DNA of 64,000 nt from Begonia masoniana (lineage: Eukaryota; Streptophyta; Magnoliopsida; Cucurbitales; Begoniaceae). Positions 35,348 to 46,149 of this stretch are shown piece by piece. The notes under the pieces were generated by a model. That model was not told the DNA's origin and did no database searches. It worked only from the letters and a program-made list of their open reading frames with translations. The translations under genes were made by a program, and so were the position numbers. How positions within the stretch are numbered: the first letter of the stretch is position 1; each line of letters opens with the position of its first letter. The DNA lies in the NCBI GenBank assembly GCA_022432975.1, contig CM039506.1, positions 16,628,121 through 16,692,120 of the forward strand, read 5' to 3'.

Positions 35348-36683
35348 TGACATGCCTCGGTTGGCATGCAAAAAGAAATCTAACAAATTCTCTTGCATTA
35401 ACTAATTCCGCTACTTATTACGTGTTCTCTCTTTTTGTAGGAATATTTATGAGAAAGGATTACACTTGGAGCACAAGGAGGAAAATCACCAAATGGCCAA
35501 TTGGAATTTGTCTTCCCAGCCCTCTAAATGTCTAAATTTATTTTCCAAACTTATTTGGCATACATTCGCCTTTATTGTATAGATTATATATTTGCATATC
35601 ATGCATTAGATTGTTTGGTTAGGGTTAGATGAATGTTGGTGGATTATGGGTTGAAGAAAATTCAACAATTTATTCAAAGGAAAAAGGCCAACAATAAATG
35701 GAGCCCAAAGGAAGACTTGGCCCAAAGAAGAGCTCACATCCAAATGTATGATTTTGCAGGTACATGTGTTAGTGGAGGCATCGATCAATGAGTTGGTAAA
35801 ATTTCAACCAATGGCTCGGATCAAATGGAGCTAGTTCTGGGTGCGCGCGCGGGCAGGAGACTGAGTTCGGGCAGGCACGCGCGAAACAACAGCAGCTGAG
35901 CGCGAGCGGGCGCGAGCAGGTGCGCGCTGGAGCACATGGGAGCGCTGCTCTAGCGGTGAGGTGGCGCGCCCGGGTTCGCCAGCGAGGTGCGCTTCTGGAT
36001 TGCGGATGTTGCGCGCTGGCGCATGCGGCAGCGCCTGATTGGCTGAAGTGGCGCGCGCGTAGATCTTCACTCCTAGACACCCAATCAAGAATGCATCCAA
36101 GGGCCATCATCCACTCTTTCAATCCATGCCAAACCCTAATACACCCTAGGAACTCTATAAATGCATGGTATTGGTGAATGTTTTACAACTTTTGACGATT
36201 TATAAAATTTCTATTTCTCTATTCCAAAGTTGTGTTCCTTTAGAGTTTTTCTTGGTTCCTTGAACCAAGTGGAGTAGCCCTCCATTATTAGTCTAGCTCC
36301 GGGTTGCTAGATTAATTCTTACTCATTCCCTCGCCTTTTCCATTGGGATTAGGAGTTGAGGAAGAAAACCTAAGCCCCAGGTGGTCGGTTTTCCTCCGAA
36401 AAAATCGTTTGTTCAAAGAGCCTAACGTACGATAGCTCTTTGAGCCCACCAAAGGTATTTTCATTTACTTCTTGCCATCACTTTCACACACTTGAACACT
36501 CTTTAATTTCGGCCACACATATTCCACACACTTCACATTTATTTTCTTGTCATTTTATTCCTTCATCTTCATCTCCCCTTCTTCACCATTTCACACACAT
36601 TTTCACCATCGCTTTCTTCCATTTTATTGTGCATTTCATTCACTTATTTCCTTGCATCAATTCGGCCATTAGCACACACATCA
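35348..36683 (+). repeat. 3' LTR of element C, part before solo LTR F
   Basis: Starts TGACATGCCTCGG like the B LTRs, then diverges. From 35524 on it matches the 5' LTR of C. TATA box at 36156-36162. Interrupted by F at 36684 and continued at 38720-38859; without F it is about 1470 bp. The start of the LTR retains PIGICLPSP, a relic of the B-type pol tail. Confidence 0.88.
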
Positions 36684-37075
36684 TGTAACATTATAGAGCT
36701 TCAATGTATACATTTGAATTTAAATTGGAAATTCCCAAATCAAATTAAATTTTGATTTCAAATCAACGAATTTGTAACTTAATTTTGGATAAAAATCAAA
36801 GTATTGATTGGATGAACCTGACCCGAAATGCAACCAAAGACAGAAAGGAAAATCATTTTGAGGAATCAATTTGCTGATTTTCAGCAAAGAATCCGATTTG
36901 GGAATCGGATGGCTAATTCACAGCAATTAATCTGGCATGAACTTGGTCTAGTAAGATGACCAAGTTCAGACGAAGATCAGAAGGGGAAATGCAGAAAAAT
37001 CTGAACTCACCGTTTCAGCTCGGGAAATCCGTGGAGTTGGCGGATTTTGTGGCAAGCGCGGGGCTGATCCCTCCC

Positions 37076-37082
37076 TATAAAT
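37076..37082 (+). promoter_or_regulatory. TATA box of LTR F
   Basis: TATAAAT followed by TGAGGGG, then a CT-rich stretch, as in a retroelement promoter and leader. Confidence 0.65.
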
Positions 37083-37419
37083 TGAGGGGTTCGGGCGATG
37101 GAAACCTCACCCCTCAGCTCTCTTCCCTCTCGAGTTCTTCAGAAGAAAAAGAACCTACCTCTCGGTCTCCGGCGCGGCGAGTCTCCTCCGACGAAGTCTT
37201 CTCTGGCAGCCGAGCTCCACCGAAGCCTCTCAGCCTTCGCCGACGACCATCGGAGTAAGTCTTTCCCTCCGATGCTCTCTGTCTCACTTTTCCCCTCTAT
37301 CGAACTCTCAGCTTCTCTCCCTCACTCTCTGTTCTCATACTCACTCTCATTCTGCAGAATCGCGATCGAAGGAGAAGAAGAAGGTTCGGGTTTTTGGTTT
37401 TAAAAACCTGAACCAATCC

Positions 37420-37610
37420 AGTAAGTCAACCGAACCGGTTCATTTATGCAAACCAGACCAGAACCGGCCCAGTGAACCGAACCAGACCAATAGTGAACCG
37501 AACCGGACCAACAGTGAACCGACCCGACCCGTACTGTTCACCCGACCCGAATCGGACCCGATTCGACCCGATTTTCGACCCGATTCTAACCGAACCGATC
37601 GAAGATTTTT
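37420..37610. repeat. Degenerate CGAACC/CGACCC short-repeat region in LTR F
   Basis: Overlapping variants of AACCGAACC, GACCAGACC and CGACCCGA fill the interval. A shorter echo occurs at 37700-37755. Low-complexity, no gene. Confidence 0.8.
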
Positions 37611-37901
37611 ACGGTAAGAATTTCTGCTCAAATCCTTTTAAAGTTGGATTTAAAATTAAGTGGGATTTTAATATTGATATTGAATTAGGCATAAAATATT
37701 TTGGAACCGTCCGATACGATCCAAATCGACTCAACCGACCCGGTCCGACCCGATAACACAACGTAAGAAAATTCTGCTCAATTTACTTTGGAAAATTGGA
37801 TTTATTAAGTAGGAATTTAAAATTTAAGATTTGATTTGAGCAGGGTATCATTCTGAAAAATTTTGGAAAATCCCGATAAACTCGTATCGCTCGGAATCCA
37901 G

Positions 37902-38341
37902 GTAAGTGAAATACAAGTTTTGGCTACGGCCCTACATCACAAGATTATTTTATAATTATTTTATTTTCAGTTACACGTTTTTAATGGTTGAGCACGTATG
38001 TTAGAATATCGACATAGAATAGTTTAAAAGATAAAATTGATAAGTTATTTGCATGTGTATGAAAAAGTAAAAGAAAATGCGATAGCAAAAGCCTGAACGA
38101 CAGTGAGATGGTGAGCTTGAGCATATGTTTTAACGTGATAGCAAAAGCCTGAACGACAGTGAGATGGTGAGCTTGATCGTTAAAATTAAAAGTAAAAGGT
38201 GACGATGCTTGAACGACAATGAGATGGCTAAGTCTTAACAGGATTGGGTAAAAGTAAAAGTAAAAGTAAAAGTTTTATAAAATGCACGTATTCTCACTTA
38301 CTGAGATTTTCTCACCTTTTTGTTTTAACTTGTGATGTAGG
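37902..38341 (+). ncRNA. Conserved LTR structure module, LTR F
   Basis: Donor-like CCAG|GTAAGT (GT at 37902); hairpin GGC-TACG-GCC with a UNCG-type loop; strand CCTACATCACAAG (37931-37943); variable repeats; CTTACTGAG; then CTTGTGATGTAGG (38329-38341), a perfect 13-bp complement; then GTGAG. Confidence 0.62.
38081..38230 (+). repeat. Tandem repeat in LTR F
   Basis: Three units around GCCTGAACGACAGTGAGATG, the first two ~55 bp apart and nearly identical, the third degraded. It fills the loop of the structure module. Confidence 0.85.
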
Positions 38342-38719
38342 TGAGTTTTTGTCTGAGGAAGAAATTGCTGCAATTGAGAATCCTTCAGTGGCAAGCGAGC
38401 ATACAGATGAAGATCATATTGTGGATTTCGAAGAAAATGATTTAAATTAGTATGCTTTAATATTTAAAACAATATTTAATGTTTTATTTTGATTTAAGAT
38501 TTAAAATAATTGTTGACTTTATTATTTAATAAAGTTTCATTAAATGTTTTGGTTTCAAGATTTTAACAAATTAATTATCAAAGCTTCCGTGATATTTAAG
38601 TTTTCAATTGATATGTTTTAAATTTTAAAAGTTTGATTTAACGCTCGATTTTAAGAAAATCAATTTGGGGAAAATTTTAGGGTTTTCAAAATTGGGGATT
38701 TTTAAATTGGGGCGTTACA

Positions 38720-38859
38720 CATCACTCACTTCATTTTCCTTGCATTTATTTCCTTGTTAATTCATCTCATTTTCAGTCATTTTCACAACCACACACCCGA
38801 GCACATTTTTGCACATTTTGTGGGTTATACACGGACCCTTCTCTAGGGGATCCTGTGTC
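38720..38859 (+). repeat. 3' LTR of element C, last part
   Basis: Continues the LTR after F to GGATCCTGTGTC. The usual final A is missing at the junction with the following RT fragment. Confidence 0.88.
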
Positions 38860-39300
38860 TTGCAATTGGTCAAACTAGTCGTCTGTCCAAGACAGTGGAT
38901 ACTTGTTCTTAATCGTCAGCTTGTTCAATTCTCTGTAATCGATGCACATTCTGAGTATCCCATCCTTTTTCTTCACAACAGAACAAGAGCATCCCATGGT
39001 GAACAACTCAGTCAAGCAAAACCCTTCCTCACCAATTCCTTCATCTTCATCTCCCCTTCTTCACCATTTCACACACATTTTCACCATCGCTTTCTTCCAT
39101 TTTATTGTGCATTTCATTCACTTATTTCCTTGCATCAATTCGGCCATTAGCACACACATCACTCACTTCATTTTCCTTGCATTTATTTCCTTGTTAATTC
39201 ATCTCATTTTCAGTCATTTTCACAACCACACACCCGAGCACATTTTTGCACATTTTGTGGGTTATACACGGATCCTTCTCTAGGGGATCCTGTGTCAACC
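38860..39300. repeat. 441-bp tandem duplication: RT fragment plus LTR C end
   Basis: 38860-39040 repeats the minus-strand RT fragment at 39301-39480. 39041-39297 repeats the last ~260 bp of the C LTR but without solo LTR F. The internal junction falls in ATTCCT, shared by both partners. One cycle of duplication of the C-LTR/RT junction explains this. Confidence 0.87.
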
Positions 39301-41190
39301 TTGCAATTGGTCAAACTAGTCGTCTGTCCAAGACAGTGGATACTTGTTCTTAATCGTCAGCTTGTTCAATTCTCTGTAATCGATGCACATTCTGAGTATC
39401 CCATCCTTTTTCTTCACAACAGAACAGAAGCATCCCATGGCGAACAACTCAGTCAAGCAAAACCCTTCCTCACCAATTCCTCTAATTGAGACTTCAGTTC
39501 CTTTAGTTTGGTAGGTGCCAGTCTGTATGGATTCTTTGACATGGGTTCAGTTCCTGGATACACATCAATGACGAATTCAATTTCTCAGTCAGCAGGCAAA
39601 CCTAGAAGATCATCAAGAAAAACTTCTGAAAACTCTCGAACAACCAGAATATCATTTAACTTCACATCACTGAGAATCCGAGTATCAATCATACTAGCAA
39701 AATGCACAGAGCATCCGTCTTTAAACTCCTCCCCAGCCATCATAGAATAAGAAACAGAAGTCTTGCTGGCTCTTTTTATCACCTGGAATGCGAACCTTTC
39801 TTTACTCGGAGGCTGGAAAGTCACTATCCCCGATCTGCAATCAATGGTAGCATGATGGCGGGATAGCCAATCCATTCCCAAGATAATGTCATAACTCTTC
39901 ATATCCATTATAATCAAGCTGGCATAAAGGGTATTATTTCCTACTGAAATAATATTGCCTTGAACTACTTGATCTGAGCGTAAATGTTCTCCTGATGGTA
40001 ACATCACACTATAAAAGCAACCAGTTGAACTGAGCAACAAGTTAACTCTAACTATGCAAATAGTTGAAACAAACGAATGCGTAGCACCCATATCAATTAA
40101 CGTAAACGCAGCTACAGCAGCAATTAAAATTGTACCTGTGATCACTGAATGTTGCACTTCACTTTCCTCCTCATCTGGCTCGATAAAAGCAAATATCATC
40201 GGCATAACCATTTTCTGATCTCTGCCTGATTTTGGGCAATCTTTAACAAAATGGCATGTCTTTCCACATTGGAAACACCGATCTGTACCTATTCTACACT
40301 CGCCAGAATGCTCCTTCTGGCACTTAGGACACAAGGGCTTCTAAGCAGGTCCCTATATCTGTTACCCTTTGCTTTGGTCATTCTTTCTCTCATACGTCCT
40401 TTTAACACCTCTTTGTTGCTGCTGTTGTTGTTGTTGTCCTCTCTGCTGCCAACCCTTGTTCTGAGGCTGAATTTCTCAGAAGAAACCTCTTGCAGACTCC
40501 CTCGGTTTAACTATTTTTGTCTCAGCCTCTTCAACTTCTAAGGCCTTGGCTACGATATTTGAATAGGGGACATCCAGTGTACCTCATATTTTCACACTTT
40601 TGTAGATCTCGGGCTTCTAACCCTGAACAAACTGGTGAACTTTGTTGTCGTTGTTGATGACCAGATGAACACCGAACCTCGATAAAGCCTCAAACCATCG
40701 GACATATTCTGCCACAGAGCTAGTCTGTCGCAACTGAGAAAATTCCACCAACTTACTCGCTCGTACGGTGCGACTGAAGTACTTATCATAAAATACTGTT
40801 CTGAACCTCTCCCAGGTCATCACAGTCACGTCCATAGTGGCTTTAATGGTATCCCACAAAAATCTCGTGTCCCATGCGAACTGAAATGTGGCACAAGTGA
40901 CTTTCTCCTCATCAGAAACCTTAACATATCTGAGCATATTCTATAGTTCGAATCCACTCTTTTGCAGAAGTGGGATCCGTGGACTGTCCATCAAATACTA
41001 GAGGTTGGAGTCGTTGGAACCTTTCACTGCCATGGTTATTAGGAACGTCTAATTCTCTGTCCCTTTGGTCTTCCCGGTTCATAAATCTCTCTAGTTGTCG
41101 AGATTGACGCTCCAAATGCTGAGACTATCGATCGAGCAACTCAGTCAGCCGATCGATAGTGTGGTCCCTTTCGTTTCCACCTCTGACCAT
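39301..41190 (-). pseudogene. Element G': gag, protease and RT start (Tekay-like)
   Basis: Start chosen at Met 41190 (MVRGGNERDHTI). Order on the minus strand: gag N-terminus with an early stop near 41127; gag domain (RFQRLQPLVFDG, AKEWIRTIE, FLWDTIKATMDV, EYVRWFEALSRF); a Gln-rich linker encoded by CAA/CAG runs near 40400; a knuckle (CFQCGKTCHFVKDC); protease LIDMGATHSF (DMG in place of DSG); ILGMDWLSRHHA; and the RT entry with DDLLGLPAD. At least three frame breaks. RT stops at FDQLQ (39301), where element C inserted; the remainder of G' would lie beyond the left edge of C. Nearest relative in the window is H. Confidence 0.85.
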
Positions 41191-41330
41191 TCTTGCTAAC
41201 CCTATACAAATTTATAACAATCTTAGAAAACAAAACTAAAACTTATAAACATACTTACAGTTGAGGAAGCATGACCGTGTAGTGGCTCTTGCTTTCGGGC
41301 AATCTACAGGAACAATTTTCAAACCCAGGG

Positions 41331-41343
41331 CCCTCTGATACCA
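41331..41343 (-). other. Primer-binding site of element G'
   Basis: Minus strand TGGTATCAGAGGG, four bases from the neighbouring LTR terminus, with the same ATTA spacer as element H. It proves that G' runs leftward. Confidence 0.85.
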
Positions 41344-42306
41344 TAATTGTGACATCCCATAATTTCCCCAAAATACTATTCCTAAAAATCTTGAAAAATT
41401 TAAATTTTTATTCATAACTCATTTAGGACAAATAACCTTTTCTTTATAAAACTTTCTAACGGACGTCTAAACCAACCTAAACTCCAAATTCACCTTTTCT
41501 TTAAAAGTCAAATTGGTTAAGTTAAAAAGGATGAGAACCACGTTGGAAACAAAAAGAGAAGAAAGAAAAGAGAAAAGGGAAAAGTGGAGAGGTAAAATGG
41601 GTTGAAGAGTCAAAAGAAGGAGGGAAGCCTCTAATGAAAATTCAATACATGGTTAAGTAGTTTTGCAAACCTTATCCTCTAAGTGTTTTAATCCATCTTC
41701 TCCTCTCCTTTCCCCACGTTTCTTCTCCTTCATTCCAGAAGTCTTCCACGCCATTCCCCTCTTCTTCTCTCAAGTTCTCGTTAAAAAACTCAAGGTATGA
41801 CAATTTTAGTGAAGCTTATGAACATTTTGAAGTCCTCATATACTAGAAGAGAGGTTTTGTTGTGTTTATTGGATGATTTGATAAACCCTAATGGAGATGC
41901 ACGAGATTTGGTTTTTCCTTTGTCCATTCCTTGTTGTTTTGAGGTTTAAATGGATAATAATGGTGGTGTAGGGTTAGACAAGGGGGGAAACATGAATTTG
42001 CTTTAGAATGTACAAAAATGGTAAAATTACAGGACATTTTGTAATTCTGGAATTTCAGTTTTGTGAGTTATTTTTTTATAATTGATTTGATTATGGTAAA
42101 ATAGACTCTTTAAGGAATCCATAGCTGTTAGAATTATCGAATTTGGAAGTTTTGTCACTTTGGGTTGGAAATTCCGAAAATTTTGTAGGTAATGGTTTGA
42201 TTTCCATGCTTCAGGTTTATAAGTCAAAAAGAAATTTGAGCACATTTATGAAACCAAACTCAGAACATGAGCTAAGTATATGGTTGCATGTGTCTTGGCC
42301 GATTGG

Positions 42307-42899
42307 CCTACACCACAAATGTTAGGAAGTTGATGGCTAGAAGGTGAATTGTGGAGATGTTAATTTGAGAGTTTTGGTTTGGGTAGAAATTTTAGGTTGT
42401 GAGTGAGTTTATTTATGCTAGTTGCTTGTTTAATTGATGATTTGTTTACCAGTTTATTATACGCTTACTACATTCGAGGATATGTGTATGCGACATGCAT
42501 CCATATATCATGGTTTTCCAAAGCATAGAAAATAGTTTTATGCATATGTTTTCATGTAAACAAAAGCAAGCAGAACAGTAAATACGTAAATAGTTGTTGT
42601 GAGTAGGGAACTGAGTCTGGTAGTTCTGTTAGAGGAACCAGTTCCGTTAGAGGGACTGTTAGATATGTCATTCTACTTCCCCCGGAGCGAGATGGTCGTT
42701 CTGCTAGAGGGACAATCAGTTAGGCCATCTATCCTCTAGAAGCAGTGCCCCAATAACTCATGTCATGCAAGAAAATAAAGAACAGACTCAGTGCATGTTT
42801 TACGAAGAGTATGAGCATAGCATAGTCATGAACATGCATTTTATTTAATTCTATATCACTTACTGGGCATTAGACTCATTACTTACTTTGTGGTGTAGG
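42307..42899 (+). ncRNA. Conserved LTR structure module, LTR G
   Basis: Hairpin GGCC-GATT-GGCC, strand CCTACACCACAAA (42307-42319), variable repeats, CTTACTGGGCATTAGACT, then TTTGTGGTGTAGG (42887-42899), a perfect 13-bp complement, then TGATATC. The donor-like site is decayed (AGCTAAGT near 42270). Confidence 0.6.
42611..42730 (+). repeat. GTTAGAG hairpin repeats in LTR G
   Basis: Three degenerate units with a (G/C)TTAGAG- or CTAGAG-type loop flanked by complementary arms: GTTC/GAAC at 42623-42638, AGTTCC/GGGACT at 42640-42657, GTTC/GGAC at 42698-42713. Arms change together, with G-U pairs tolerated. Confidence 0.65.
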
Positions 42900-44022
42900 T
42901 GATATCACAGGTGAGGACGTTGATCCTCAAGATGTCTGATAGAACAGCTGGTGAAGGATGCCCATGGGGTGTGTTTGTAGCTGCCGTGGTGATTTTGACC
43001 TGTAACACCCAGGAATTTTTAATTACGAACGTAGCCATAGACTAGGTTATTGTAAGAGTGTTTAAGGTTAATTTAGAGTTTTCCTAGAACCTAGAATTAA
43101 AGAAAACGATAGAATTGAAGTACAAAACGAAAGTATTTTGTGTAAGTTATATTTGGAGTTATTTTGCTTTGATTTAATAATAAAATTTAAAAGAAAAGAG
43201 AAGAAAAGTGATTGGAGGGAAGGCATTTCACGTTGAAGAGAATGCAAAGTGAAAAGGCGGGGAAATTTTTATAATAAAAGAAAAATTGGTGGAAAAATCA
43301 AAAAGTAAAAAGTTAGTAGGTTAAATTTAGAAATTTCTTCTCCTTCTTCATTTGGCCTCCAAGATTCCAGCCACCATTAGAGCTTCCTTCAACCTTCAAT
43401 CCATCACGTTTTTGCAAGGTTTCAAGGTAACTTTGAGTGGGTTTTTGGTTTATTACAACTAAGTGTTGGATTTTAGTGTTTTTATGATGTTTTGGTAGAG
43501 TTTGGTTAGGGTTTTGAAACCCTAGATGGAGAGCTCCGAATTTTAGAGTTCATTGGCTGGTTTTCTTCCTACTTGTGATGGTCTAAATGTTAGATAGGTT
43601 GATTTAAGGTGTTGAGGTTGTTAGGTGAGAGAAATTGTGAGTTTTGGTGAAAAATCGGTTTTTGGTCAATGTACAACCGATTCTGTTTTGGCATTTTCGA
43701 ATTGGCCATTTTGTTTGGTTGGTTAATTAGAGTGTTTCAATAGATAGTAGATGTGTAGAGGTTTACGGATTGGGACGGCACGTCGAAATCCGTTGAAAAA
43801 CGAGTAAGTTATGGCCGTTTGAAGTTGGACGTTAAAATTTGTAGTAAAAATCGGGTTTGGTGATTAGTTGTGATTTTGGGTTGAATTGTTGGTTAGTTTT
43901 AGTTATAAAAATCTTGTCAAATTTTATTAGTGGCTTGCTAAATTATTTCCTATTATATTTGATAGGATTCCGAGCGAGTGAATTTATTGGACGAAGTAAG
44001 CAAACAATTATCGAGCAGTCAG

Positions 44023-44554
44023 GTAAGTAGTGAATTGCATTTGTTTTGCCTTCGGGCCTACACCACGGATGGTAGGGTTATTGTTTGGTTGTTTGGTTTC
44101 GTTTTGTAGTTGAGTAGTGTGTGAATGACATGCATCATTGTTTTCGAAAAATGAAAGAACGCGTTTTGTGCATGATTTGAATGGTGAGGTTGAAAATTGT
44201 ATGAAAAGTGTAAGAGAAAGCACTAGAGGGTTGAACGTCTCATCGTTAATGTGCAAGAGGAGCACTAGAGGATTTAACGCCTCGTCGTTAACGTGCAAGA
44301 GCATGCACTAGGGAGTTGAACGCCTCTTCGTTAATGTGCAAGAGGAGTACTAGAGGGTTTAACGTCTCGTCGTTAACGTGCATGAGTAAATAGTAGAAAT
44401 GCAACGAAAAATGAAACGAAACCACAGAGTGAGTAGAAACTATATGTGTTAGGGTTGTGCGAGGGTTGTGTGTGCATTGTGCATGTTTATCTTTGTTATC
44501 CCCTACTTGCTAAGCATAATCTTATGTGTGTGTGTGTGTGTTCTGTGGTGTAGG
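44023..44554 (+). ncRNA. Conserved LTR structure module, LTR E
   Basis: Donor-like CAG|GTAAGT (GT at 44023), GCC-TTCG-GGC, strand CCTACACCACGGA (44057-44069), repeats, CTTGCTAAGCATAATCTTA, then TCTGTGGTGTAGG (44542-44554). 13 pairs, one a G-U wobble. Confidence 0.62.
44219..44390 (+). repeat. Four-unit ~43-bp repeat in LTR E
   Basis: Units begin GCACTAGAGGGTTGAACG; units 1 and 3 resemble each other, as do 2 and 4, so the repeat grew as a dimer. Each unit can pair GCAC with GTGC and TTAACG (or TTGAACG) with CGTTAA. Confidence 0.88.
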
Positions 44555-45047
44555 TGACGACAGAGTTACATGTGAGAGCTATGTGGAAAGCTAGGATTGG
44601 GACGCAGTCGGTGATGTACGCGGTACGCCGGTGCAGGCAGTTGTCAGGGCGTCTTGACCATGGTCTTCGGAAAGACGTAGGTTAAATGGTATTTTTGGAT
44701 TGTATATAGTTTTTAACTATTTTTTGGATGTTTGTGAGATTTGGTCTTTTGTTGGAATTGTTTGTATAAAAGACTGTGTTTTATAACGTTGTAAATAATA
44801 TTTTGAAACTGTTTCGAATATGTTTTATAAACCGTTGGATTTTCAGGATTTGGTTTTAGAAATTTCAGTCGTTATGCCGCTCGTTTTTTTTCGTATAGTA
44901 AGCAACGTCGGGTTCATTTGTTTCCTCGTTTTTACTAATATTTTTGGAGTCGAGATTTTAACAAAAATTATTTTTAAATTATGTTTTAAACACGGGATTG
45001 GTTAGCAAAGTAGCGCACCGAGCCAGGATGGGTTCGGGAGCGTTATA

Positions 45048-45089
45048 TGACCTGTGGGCAAGTTGTAGGTATTTTGGTAGATATGTACA
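45048..45089 (+). repeat. LTR G, middle part
   Basis: Short segment between solo LTRs E and I, beginning with the second TGACC of E. Confidence 0.7.
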
Positions 45090-45304
45090 TGTAACGCCCC
45101 TAATACTGTACCCATTTTTCTTTACTATAAATTTTTCATTTTCTTTTATACTTAGCGTTTATGCGGAAAACATTTGAAAACTATCGAAATTTAATTTAAA
45201 TAAAACCTTGAAAACCTTTAAAGCTATTTAATTAAAACTATATTTAAGATAATTTATATAAAACAAAAGAGAGGGCAGGCTTGTAATTGCCCCGCAAAGA
45301 AAAG

Positions 45305-45450
45305 GCAGCGATCGATCACAGAGATCGATCGCTGCAGCAGCGCCTGATCGCAGCCAGCGACAGCGCCCGATCGCTGGCAGCGATCGATCAACCAGAGATC
45401 GATCGCTGGCAGCGATCGATCAACCCGAGATCGATCGCTGGCGGCAATCT
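45305..45450. repeat. GATCGATCGCT palindrome cluster in LTR I
   Basis: 45305-45335 has 13-bp perfect arms (GCAGCGATCGATC and complement) around ACAGA. 45397-45421 has 11-bp perfect arms around GGC, and partial copies follow. It lies in the 3' part of the LTR. Confidence 0.9.
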
Positions 45451-46149
45451 TTGCCCCAGCGATCAGTCGCTGCACCCAAAGGCAAGCGCCCGCGCCCAGT
45501 CGCCGCACCTCCTCCTGTTTCTTTCTTTCCTGATCGCTGCACACTGAGTGCAGCGATCGCCCAGCGATCCCGTGCCTCCTTCGATCGCCTTCTTATACTT
45601 TTTCTTTACGATTGCTCTCTGGAATTCCAGAGAGCAGAACACTTAATCAACTCTCTGGAATCCGATTCCAGAGAGCAAACCTCACCTCCTTACCACCAAT
45701 TTCTCACAACAACAACGATTAACTTTTAACTTAAACTCAATCAAGATGTATCCTAAACTCAACCGACTTACAGCGGACTTTGCGAAGTCAAACTGCGTGG
45801 GTAGCTCTAAAAACCGAGCTTACCCGTACCAATCCCAAAACGAATCAAAACATTTCATAACGTTTATCAAAACAGTTTAAACCAAAGCCTTTTACATACA
45901 GTTACCAAAACATTTTCTAACCCCTATCCAGATCCAAACATCCTATTATAATCGTCTATACAATTTAACCAAAAACATCCAGATAATCCTCGAAATACAT
46001 ACCCAACCCAAACCCTCAAAACACGTATATACTTCCCCCATGGGTCGGTAAAGCATCGACTGCGCAACACACCGCCGCAATCCATCATTCGTCAACTGCC
46101 TCATGCCTCAGGAGGAGGAAGCTCGTCCTCACCTGTTTCCTCGTAAACA

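Larger units (their letters stand above)
36684..38719 (+). mobile_element. Solo LTR F
   Basis: TGTAACATTATAGAGC to GGGGCGTTACA, 2036 bp, TSD CATCA at 36679-36683 and 38720-38724. TATAAAT at 37076-37082 precedes a CT-rich leader. Further on: a CCGAACC/CGACCCG-rich stretch (37420-37610), the structure module (37902-38341), and a three-unit repeat at 38081-38230. The open frames at 36956-37403 are GC- and CT-rich leader, with no recognisable protein. Confidence 0.93.
41348..43000 (+). repeat. LTR G, first part
   Basis: Starts TGTGACATCCCATAATTTCCC, like the starts of D and E. The order of its CT-rich leader, hairpin, paired strands and acceptor-like site shows plus orientation, opposite to the adjoining G' primer site. 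Interrupted by solo LTR E at 43001, continued at 45048-45089, then by I, and continued at 47717-48348, ending CGGGTCGTTATA. No convincing target duplication for the whole. The open frames here are not gene-like. Confidence 0.75.
43001..45047 (+). mobile_element. Solo LTR E
   Basis: TGTAACACCCAGGAATTTT to GGGAGCGTTATA, 2047 bp, TSD TGACC at 42996-43000 and 45048-45052. The terminal CA has become TA. Same family as D, with the same end (GGTTAGCAAAGTAGCG), but its variable interval carries a different repeat and it lacks the 193-bp duplication. Confidence 0.92.

Noticed and set aside
36956..37403. Host gene exon in LTR F (two ~100-aa frames)
   Set aside because: Both frames overlap out of register in a CT/GC-rich leader after the LTR TATA box, inside an insertion with perfect target duplication.
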